A DNA stretch of 64,000 nt, from contig JAXHMA010000006.1 of the NCBI GenBank assembly GCA_034521835.1, forward strand, positions 1,612,001-1,676,000, given 5' to 3'. A program made the position numbers and the translations under genes. The notes beneath the pieces are model-generated. The model saw nothing but the letters and a program-made list of their open reading frames with translations, made no database searches and was not told the origin of the DNA. This document shows, piece by piece, positions 8,455 through 14,599 of this stretch; the first letter of the stretch is position 1, and the number at the start of each line of letters is the position of its first letter. This DNA is from JAMQKA01 sp034521835 (lineage in GTDB: Bacteria; Bacteroidota; Rhodothermia; Balneolales; Balneolaceae).

Positions 8455-8797
8455 CCCACCGCGGCTGTCCGGTTTTCGGTACAATTTTGTGGCTTTTCGC
8501 TCTGTTCCGCTCCACCAATATTTCCCGGTTTTAGCCGCTGTTTGTAGTGTGCTTCTGTCGGGGGCGTCTCTTGCCGTTCCTGCTTCTGTAAAAAATGAGC
8601 CTTCGAAGCCGGCCGGTGTTCAGATAATATCCCTGGCTTGCTCGGTTGCGGGGCCGGCCAAGCTCTGCCACTTTTCAAACCCTACCGTTGGGCCTGGCCC
8701 TGGGTGGGCAATTGCTTTTTCATCATTCCTCGCTCCTCCACTTTGTTAGCTTTTTTCTTGCTCCCATCTGTCAATTCTGCAGGCGCCATCGGTTTGC
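8455..8797 (+). other. Cassette 12: no convincing gene
   Basis: About 340 bases bounded by matching boxes (GTTATGG before, CCATAAC at its end), so it is a genuine cassette. Open frames crossing it run into the flanking attC sites and have unlikely residue composition. The top strand is rich in T and C and poor in A, like cassettes 3 and 9 and the long attC centres, but I see no clear alignment to those. It may be a degraded gene, an RNA gene or a regulatory cassette. Confidence 0.55.
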
Positions 8798-9055
8798 CCA
8801 TAACCGGCGCATTAAGCGGACGTGGCTCGCCTGAGCTTTCCCGAAATTGGTCCCTCTTTTTGCCTATTTTTTGGCTAATTGCTTTTTAAAAATTAGGTGG
8901 CAACAACCAGTCTCTCTTCATTTTTTCTGCTGGCTCCTTCAAATGGTCACGGCCCCTGCCTGGCCGGTCGCTCCCTGTTGCTTGTGTTTGGACCGAGAGT
9001 TTTTAACTTGGTTTCTAATCCGTAACCACGCCGCTTATGCGCAGGGTCGTTATGC
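8798..9055 (+). other. attC site 12 (long class, 258 bp)
   Basis: R'' CCATAAC at 8798-8804 and R' GTTATGC at 9049-9055. R'' complements the R' box of attC11 exactly. From about base 8811 to 9052 the sequence appears identical to attC15 (14,229-14,470). Confidence 0.87.
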
Positions 9056-9075
9056 CCGGAAAGTCCGACAGACTC
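9055..9075 (+). mobile_element. IS1182-type end remnant, left edge of the insert
   Basis: Twenty-one bases (CCCGGAAAGTCCGACAGACTC) match the right end of the intact element at 16,134-16,154, in the same orientation, and are followed by the same CTAGTA. It abuts the R' box of attC12. No transposase is left. It marks one boundary of the AraC/Sde182 insert. Confidence 0.75.
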
Positions 9076-9151
9076 CTAGTAAGTAATACCGGGGAATTGC
9101 TTGATACGCCATGACTAAGTACCGGGTAAAACTTCGTTGATCGTATTCAAA

Positions 9152-10027
9152 TCAGGGGGAGTGAACTTCTTGCTGGGAGCTACGGTGATTATTCCGAAAA
9201 TCCCGGGGTGTACAGCCATTCATATTTTTGAAACACTCATTAAACCAGCTGATCGTATTAAATCCACATTCAAAGGCAATGGATGAGATGTTTGCATCCG
9301 TGGTAATAAGTTTTCGCTGGGCGTGAGAGATTCGTTCCTCAATAATATATTCACTCAACGTGCAGCCAAAAGCTTTCTTAAAAATAGAGTTGGCATAATC
9401 GGGATGAAGGCCTACCGCTTCCCCGATATCAGAAACTTCGATGGGATCGCAGTAATTTTGGCCGATATAAATCGCAATTCGTTCCACGTGACTCACTTCA
9501 CTTGATTGAAGAGGGGACTGACTTTTCTGATTATCCGGCAACGCATTTTGTGCCAGCCTGCTTAGGCGGGCGCGTATCTCCAGCAGGGTTACATCCTCTA
9601 AATCACTGCTGCCAATATCCTTGATCCAGTTCTGTAATAAAAACTCGTCATAGGACGCATACGCCTCAGATGCTTCGAGGATAACTTTCCCGTTTAAAAT
9701 CCGATCAACAAATGAAGCCGGGAGTTGCCATTCCAGAAATAGTGAAAATGGTATGGTACAAACATAATATGGAGAATTACCTTCTGAGGTGATAATTTGG
9801 TGAGGTACAAGACCCCAAAAAACAGCCAGTCTGTTGGACGGTATGGTTATTTTCTCCTCCTGAAACAGGTAGGTCAGAGTCCCGTCAGGAAAATAGTTGA
9901 TCTCAATCTCATTGTGTCGGTCCGGTTTTTCCATCAGACTGGGCTTCCACAGTTCACATGTTAAACCATACGGCTTGAACTGATCTCTGCTTTCATCAAA
10001 CGAGTGTAAAATCTGGGAATCCCCCAT
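9152..10027 (-). CDS. AraC-family transcriptional regulator
   Basis: A 291-residue protein with an N-terminal cupin-like sensing region (HNEIEINYFPDG, VFWGLVPHQI). The C-terminal double helix-turn-helix spans about residues 180-280 (ISSIAFECGFNTISWFNECFK, then GCTPRDFR). That architecture is typical of AraC/XylS activators of sugar genes. It is transcribed divergently from the Sde182-like gene, with an 84-bp shared intergenic region, so it probably regulates that pair. It runs opposite to the cassette genes and has no attC of its own, so it belongs to the insert and is not a normal cassette gene. Confidence 0.9.
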   Translation of the reverse strand: MGDSQILHSFDESRDQFKPYGLTCELWKPSLMEKPDRHNEIEINYFPDGTLTYLFQEEKITIPSNRLAVFWGLVPHQIITSEGNSPYYVCTIPFSLFLEWQLPASFVDRILNGKVILEASEAYASYDEFLLQNWIKDIGSSDLEDVTLLEIRARLSRLAQNALPDNQKSQSPLQSSEVSHVERIAIYIGQNYCDPIEVSDIGEAVGLHPDYANSIFKKAFGCTLSEYIIEERISHAQRKLITTDANISSIAFECGFNTISWFNECFKNMNGCTPRDFRNNHRSSQQEVHSP

Positions 10028-10111
10028 CTATTCTCCGGTAAACAGGTTGTTATGATCTTATTTCGAGACTTAAATTAGGACTGAAACACCTGAATACAAA
10101 CTAAAAAGAAC

Positions 10112-11446
10112 ATGATTTCCATGCGTCAGCTACCGATCATTCTGCTTGCAGTTCTGCTTCCCGTAACGCTTTACGCCACCTCTCCGGCCGATTCGCTCAA
10201 GCCCCGGGTAATTCATTTAACGGATTTGGGGGCGGATCCTGATGACAGGCAATCGATGGTTCGCTTCCTTGTGCAGAGCAACGAATTTGACGTTGAAGGG
10301 CTGGTGGTACAAACCGGTTGCTGGAAGAAGAGCCAGTCTAATACAGCGATGCTTGACGAAATAGTTGATGCCTATGGAGAAGTACTGCCAAACCTGAGAG
10401 TGCACAGCCCGGCGTTTCCTTCGCTTGAATACCTGCACTCTGTATCCGTGTTGGGACAAACCGGATACGGGATGGCCGCGGTAGGTGATGGAAAAGATAG
10501 CAAAGGTTCGGAACTGATCATATCAGCCGTTGACGAGGATGATCCCCGGCCGGTATGGGTCACGTTTTGGGGCGGGGGCAACACCCTCGCTCAAGCATTA
10601 TGGAAAGTACGGGAAACTCGTTCAGATGCTGAATTCCAGGAATTCATAAGCAAAATACGCGTTTATGATGTGCTCGGTCAGGATAATGCCGGCACCTGGA
10701 TTGCCAAAAATTTCCCTGAAATACTTTACATACGAGCAACGGGTGTCTATGGATGGCAGCCCAGCGATGAGTGGTTGGCTACACACATCCAAAGCCACGG
10801 CCCGTTAGGTGAAAAATATCCGGACAGAAAGTATGCCACAGAAGGTGATACACCTGCATTCCTGCATGTATTGCCAAATGGACTCAACAATCCTGACAAA
10901 CAATGGCATGGTGGCTGGGGTGGTCGCTTTGAGCGCGAGAAAAAAGCCGGCATCCGGGGCATGTCATGCATGGAAGGCGAGGATGCCGAATACGATCCCT
11001 ACTATATGTATGGAAATACCGATGCAGGCGCCGAGGCCATAAGTCGATGGAAACCGGCTTACGACAACGATTTCCAGGCCCGAATGGACTGGACTGTTAC
11101 GAGCAATTATTCGGAAGCCAACCACCACCCAGTGGCCGTTGTAAACGGCGACGAGACCAAACAAATCCTGCAGATAACGGCCGATGCAGGTTCAACTGTG
11201 CAGCTTAATGCAGCAGGTTCTGACGACCCGGATGGGGACGCCCTGAGCTACAACTGGTATTTCTATGATGAGCCAAGCACCTATGACGGAACGGTGTCTG
11301 TCCAGAACAGCAGCTCCACTTCCGCTGAAGTTTCTATACCGTCAGATGCATCAGGTAAGAATATTCACGTGATTTTGGAAGTGACCGATGATGGGGAGCC
11401 TAATCTCACAACTTACCGGCGGATTATTATTACAGCAGAAGAATAA
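10112..11446 (+). CDS. Secreted Sde182/DUF1593 family protein, two-domain form
   Basis: A 444-residue protein with a signal peptide (MISMRQLPIILLAVLLPVTLYA). The nucleoside-hydrolase-like domain (PF07632, DUF1593) covers about residues 30-310: VIHLTDLGADPDDRQSMVRFL resembles the aspartate cluster of nucleoside hydrolases, and PRPVWVTFWGGGNTLAQA follows. The C-terminal 110 residues form an Ig-like Sde182 C-terminal domain with an Asp-rich SDDPDGD motif. Sde182-type proteins were described as cellulose-binding; the catalytic activity is not settled. The next gene encodes a paralogue lacking the C-terminal domain. Confidence 0.87.
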   Translation: MISMRQLPIILLAVLLPVTLYATSPADSLKPRVIHLTDLGADPDDRQSMVRFLVQSNEFDVEGLVVQTGCWKKSQSNTAMLDEIVDAYGEVLPNLRVHSPAFPSLEYLHSVSVLGQTGYGMAAVGDGKDSKGSELIISAVDEDDPRPVWVTFWGGGNTLAQALWKVRETRSDAEFQEFISKIRVYDVLGQDNAGTWIAKNFPEILYIRATGVYGWQPSDEWLATHIQSHGPLGEKYPDRKYATEGDTPAFLHVLPNGLNNPDKQWHGGWGGRFEREKKAGIRGMSCMEGEDAEYDPYYMYGNTDAGAEAISRWKPAYDNDFQARMDWTVTSNYSEANHHPVAVVNGDETKQILQITADAGSTVQLNAAGSDDPDGDALSYNWYFYDEPSTYDGTVSVQNSSSTSAEVSIPSDASGKNIHVILEVTDDGEPNLTTYRRIIITAEE

Positions 11447-11496
11447 ACTTAATAAAGAATCAGAATTCACGTCGCAAATTTTACTGAGGAAATCTT

Positions 11497-12567
11497 ATGA
11501 AACGTAATCTACTGCTTATGCCGATTCTTATTCTTTTGGTGACCGTTGATGGTATTGGTCAGGACAGCAGTGGCCAAGACGACCAACCGAAGCCACGCGT
11601 CATCATTTCCACGGACTTCCCTCCGCTGGATGTGATCCCGGGCGGCGACTGCCACGGCCCCAACTACAAGTGCAGCGACCCCGACGATATCCAGTCGATG
11701 GTTCGGTTTCTGCTGTACACCAACGAATTTGATGTGGAGGGCCTGATTGCCTCGGCGGCCACCTTCGCCAATGTTGCCGATAAGCAGTCTATCCTGGACG
11801 CCCTCTGGCACTATGACAAGGTGGATGAGAACCTGTGGGCCCACGATCCGGAATTTCCCAAAGCTGATTACCTGCGGTCGGTAACCTACGAGGGCCGCGA
11901 TGGCACCTGGGGCGAGCCTGCCGACAAGATTCTGGGAGAAGGCATGAACAGTGAAGCCTCCGAGGCGATTATTGATATAGTGGACCATCCGGATCCCCGC
12001 CCGGTATGGGTCTGCGTGTGGGGCGGCCCGCGCGAGGTGGCACAGGCAATCTGGAAAGTGCAGAACACCCGCAGGCCAGAAGAGGTGCAAGAGTTTATCA
12101 ACAAGCTGCGCATCTTCCAGATCGGGCTGGGCGATGACCCGGGCCAGGACGGCTCCGGGCAGTGGATGCTCAACAACTTCCCGAACCTGTTTGTTATCTC
12201 CTCCCAGGACACCTACGGGGGCATGATGGCCCAGGATTCGGAGCTGGGAAACCTGGAATGGGTCAATACCAACATTCGGAACGGCCACGGGCTGTTGGGT
12301 AATATATATCCGGAGACTGGATTCCACCCAGACAGTCCCGGTGTGCAAGAGGGCGATACCCCATCCTTCCTGTACCTGGTCAGTGCTGTGTATGGAATAA
12401 ATGACCCCGAGGATCCGAGCCAGGAGAGCTGGGGTGGTGAGTACGCCCAGCGTGATACCACCACCAACCACTGGTTCGATGGGCCCGGGCCGGAAAGCGT
12501 GTCTAAATGGCGGGAAGAATACCAGGAAGATTTCGCTCGTCGTGCCGACTGGATGTTGCCAAAATAA
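11497..12567 (+). CDS. Secreted Sde182/DUF1593 family protein, single-domain form
   Basis: A 356-residue paralogue of the upstream gene, 50 bases downstream, with its own signal peptide (MKRNLLLMPILILLVTVDGIGQ). The hydrolase-like domain is complete (VIISTDFPPLDVIPGGD, SDPDDIQSMVRFLLYTNEFD, PRPVWVCVWGGPREVA). The protein stops right after ARRADWMLPK, so the Ig-like domain is missing. An N-terminal insertion with two Cys residues (GDCHGPNYKCSD) is absent from the first copy. GC content is visibly higher than in the first copy, suggesting a separate origin. A long opposite-strand frame here is only a by-product of high GC. Confidence 0.87.
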   Translation: MKRNLLLMPILILLVTVDGIGQDSSGQDDQPKPRVIISTDFPPLDVIPGGDCHGPNYKCSDPDDIQSMVRFLLYTNEFDVEGLIASAATFANVADKQSILDALWHYDKVDENLWAHDPEFPKADYLRSVTYEGRDGTWGEPADKILGEGMNSEASEAIIDIVDHPDPRPVWVCVWGGPREVAQAIWKVQNTRRPEEVQEFINKLRIFQIGLGDDPGQDGSGQWMLNNFPNLFVISSQDTYGGMMAQDSELGNLEWVNTNIRNGHGLLGNIYPETGFHPDSPGVQEGDTPSFLYLVSAVYGINDPEDPSQESWGGEYAQRDTTTNHWFDGPGPESVSKWREEYQEDFARRADWMLPK

Positions 12568-12955
12568 ACTACTTGAACGCGCTTACCGGTTAAGGAATCC
12601 GCTGCTGGCCGTTTATTCGGAGCCGAGCACCGCGGTGGACGTTCCACAGCAGAGCGGCGGAACACGCCATATATTTATCTTTTCCTCGTCCCGGTGCTCT
12701 ACCCCTGACGACCGCCCAGGGTTACTGTGCTACCCTTTGGATATAGGCAGAATTTTAACCGGTAAACGTGTTATTTCATTATTGAGAACCAGCTAAGAAC
12801 TAGTACTTAGTGTCAGAAAAAAGCGTATTTAAAAATTAATATTTACCAGCTGGATAAAAACACTTTTGAGAGTACGTTTGAGGCGAATAGCAGGTCTATT
12901 TAACGATAAAGAGCGCGATATCTGGCCAAACCTGACGGATTTGCAGTAGATTAAG
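12568..12955. other. Gene-free right part of the insert
   Basis: About 390 bases between the second Sde182 gene and the IS-end remnant. A short frame continues from 12,401 to 12,796 but is a shadow of the upstream gene. The stretch holds CTAGTACTTAG near 12,795, an 11-base match to the junction just right of the intact IS (16,155). No terminator or gene is clear. Confidence 0.4.
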
Positions 12956-12972
12956 CAAAGTCCGACAGACTC
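12956..12972 (+). mobile_element. IS1182-type end remnant, right edge of the insert
   Basis: CAAAGTCCGACAGACTC matches the terminal 17 bases of the intact IS right end with one difference near its inner edge, in the same orientation as the left-edge remnant. It is followed directly by the tail of a broken cassette gene. Confidence 0.65.
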
Positions 12973-13050
12973 CTGGGAATTGACAAGACATCTGAATATG
13001 AGAAACTTTATTCAGAACATAGAAATCAAGTCCAAAAACTGTGGGGGTAA
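12973..13050 (+). pseudogene. 3' tail of the original cassette-13 gene
   Basis: An open frame begins at the IS-end remnant and runs 25 codons (LGIDKTSEYEKLYSEHRNQ...) to TAA 13,048-13,050, 5 bases before attC13. The spacing is typical of a cassette gene end, so this is probably what remains of the gene that occupied cassette 13 before the insertion. The rest of the gene is not visible in the window. Confidence 0.55.
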
Positions 13051-13055
13051 AATGG

Positions 13056-13182
13056 GCATAACCGGCGCATTAAGCGGACACACCTCGCCAGGTCCCAGCC
13101 GCTCTTGGTTTTAAGGTTCGTCTTTCGTTAGTTGCTAATTCAACAGTAATTCGTGTGCAGCTTATGCGCAATGTCGTTAGGT
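13056..13182 (+). other. attC site 13 (short class, 127 bp)
   Basis: R'' GCATAAC at 13,056-13,062 and R' GTTAGGT at 13,176-13,182. R'' is the exact reverse complement of the R' box of attC12 (GTTATGC at 9049-9055), although 4 kb of foreign DNA lies between them. Close to attC14. Confidence 0.87.
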
Positions 13183-13229
13183 GTATATAAAGTCAAATTT
13201 AGATTTTAGTTCATTTATTAAAGAGGCGA

Positions 13230-13682
13230 ATGATTAAAAATTTCATAGTAGTGATATTTATAATTGCAGTAAGTCTCTCATTGCATTCATGCGATGTAAT
13301 TCTTGGTACTGCCACCTCATTGGATGGAATAAGTCCATGTTCAAATCCTATGAGCATAAATCGGGTGCCTCCGGATACAACTTTTAATGAAACAGATTCA
13401 CTTTCATATGACATTTTGGGAGAGTCTAAAGCCCTTTTTAAAATTAAATATCCTGAAGAACGAATCAGATATGATTTAGTTGCTAGAAACAAACAAGATT
13501 CTTCTGTAATTGATATTAAAGTGTTTAACAATTCAAATTATGGCACAATAAATGATTCCCTGATAGTTCGTTTATATGCTCTTAAAGCCGGGTCCGCTAG
13601 TGTGTTTTTAAAAGCTGAACATTGGGATCCGATGGACTGTCCTAATCCATCGATTTCAATTGATATGGAAGTCGTAAAATAA
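13230..13682 (+). CDS. Small lipoprotein, cassette 14
   Basis: A 150-residue protein with a lipoprotein signal peptide ending in LHSC (acylated Cys about residue 21). The mature part is Ser-, Asp- and Asn-rich with predicted beta strands (SLIVRLYALKAGSASVFLKAE), resembling a small Ig-like or BACON-like fold. No family is named. The TAA stop falls 6 bases before the R'' box of attC14. Confidence 0.75.
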   Translation: MIKNFIVVIFIIAVSLSLHSCDVILGTATSLDGISPCSNPMSINRVPPDTTFNETDSLSYDILGESKALFKIKYPEERIRYDLVARNKQDSSVIDIKVFNNSNYGTINDSLIVRLYALKAGSASVFLKAEHWDPMDCPNPSISIDMEVVK

Positions 13683-13687
13683 TATAC

Positions 13688-13814
13688 ACCTAACCCGCGC
13701 ATTAAGCGGACACGCCTCGCCAAATCTTTGGCCCTCTTGGTTTTGAGTCTCGTCTTTCGTTAGTTGCTAATTCAACATCAATTTGCCTGCAGCTTATGCG
13801 CAAGGTCGTTATAC
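13688..13814 (+). other. attC site 14 (short class, 127 bp)
   Basis: R'' ACCTAAC at 13,688-13,694 and R' GTTATAC at 13,808-13,814. R'' complements the R' box of attC13 exactly. Confidence 0.88.
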
Positions 13815-13834
13815 TTCTTCCACAAATTTAACCA

Positions 13835-14221
13835 ATGAACCTGAGAAAATATTTAAATAGTAATTTTGAGTTCAATATCTATCATTGGTCGGTAGTATTT
13901 ATTTCCAGCTTAATCGCTATCGAAGGTTTTACAATAGATCAATTTCCAAGTATAGTTTATTACCTAACCATATGGATTTCGTTGCCGCTTCAAATCTTAT
14001 TTGTTTACTGGTTTTTCAATAGAACCAAAACTTCAAATTCAGATGCTTTCTGGATTTTTATAGCATCCTTTTTAGTCGTACATCTATCAACAAATCCGTA
14101 TTTAAATACTCCTTTTGCTCTATTTTGGTCTCTCTTTTTTATTTTAAATGTAATTCTGGGACCAATTGTAGTGGTCTGGTCAGGTTTAATTTTATTCAGG
14201 CGTAAAGTTCCAGAAGTATAA
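13835..14221 (+). CDS. Small membrane protein, cassette 15 (second copy)
   Basis: A 128-residue protein almost identical to that of cassette 2 (430-816); the visible change is Leu to Phe near residue 102. The upstream 20-base leader is also the same. The stop codon overlaps the R'' box of attC15. The attC that follows is not the one carried by cassette 2 but matches attC12. Function unknown. Confidence 0.8.
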   Translation: MNLRKYLNSNFEFNIYHWSVVFISSLIAIEGFTIDQFPSIVYYLTIWISLPLQILFVYWFFNRTKTSNSDAFWIFIASFLVVHLSTNPYLNTPFALFWSLFFILNVILGPIVVVWSGLILFRRKVPEV

Positions 14222-14473
14222 CCCGCGCATTAAGCGGACGTGGCTCGCCTGAGCTTTCCCGAAATTGGTCCCTCTTTTTGCCTATTTTTTGGCTAATTGC
14301 TTTTTAAAAATTAGGTGGCAACAACCAGTCTCTCTTCATTTTTTCTGCTGGCTCCTTCAAATGGTCACGGCCCCTGCCTGGCCGGTCGCTCCCTGTTGCT
14401 TGTGTTTGGACCGAGAGTTTTTAACTTGGTTTCTAATCCGTAACCACGCCGCTTATGCGCAGGGTCGTTAGGG
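14216..14473 (+). other. attC site 15 (long class, 258 bp)
   Basis: R'' GTATAAC at 14,216-14,222 and R' GTTAGGG at 14,467-14,473. R'' complements the R' box of attC14 exactly. Between the outer boxes it appears identical to attC12. Confidence 0.87.
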
Positions 14474-14490
14474 GTACAATCAATACAAAT

Positions 14491-14599
14491 ATGAGTAAGC
14501 TAGACAAAAGTTTTTTTGATTCATTACCAAAATTATCTCGTAATCCTATTGGGATAATTGCACTACTTATTGCTTTAATTTATGCAATTGCATCACTAG
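14491..14599 (+). pseudogene. 5' fragment of the cassette-16 gene, cut by an IS
   Basis: The frame from ATG 14,491 encodes MSKLDKSFFDSLPKLS followed by a hydrophobic segment (GIIALLIALIYAIASL). It then runs into the left end of the IS1182-family element. The reading frame inside the IS to 14,661 is spurious. The start lies 17 bases after the R' box of attC15, so it is the next cassette gene. Neither the rest of the gene nor an attC with the expected CCCTAAC box is seen to the right of the IS. That side was lost or moved. Confidence 0.7.

Larger units (their letters stand above)
1..14599 (+). mobile_element. Chromosomal integron gene-cassette array (partial)
   Basis: Fifteen attC-type sites, all in the same orientation, separate mostly small plus-strand genes. 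Each site opens with a 7-base R'' box ending in AAC, followed by GCGCATTAAG-like L'' sequence, and closes with a GCTTATGCGCA-like L' sequence and a GTTRRRY-type R' box. In 12 of 14 complete cassettes the preceding R' box is the exact reverse complement of the cassette's own R'' box, as expected when a circular cassette inserts by cutting between G and TT. The array continues to the left of base 1, where integrase, attI and the cassette promoter would be expected. On the right it is cut by an IS1182-family element. Confidence 0.93.

Noticed and set aside
8351..8749. A 132-residue plus-strand open frame
   Set aside because: It starts inside attC11 and has a composition typical of translated attC and non-coding cassette DNA.
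11509..12471. A 320-residue minus-strand open frame
   Set aside because: It lies opposite the Sde182-like gene, has repetitive His, Val and Leu composition and no family features. It is a by-product of high GC.
150..14473. Regularly spaced repeats suggestive of a CRISPR array
   Set aside because: Repeat units are 127-264 bp with paired arms and AAC/GTT boxes, and the spacers are genes of varying length. This is an integron, not CRISPR.
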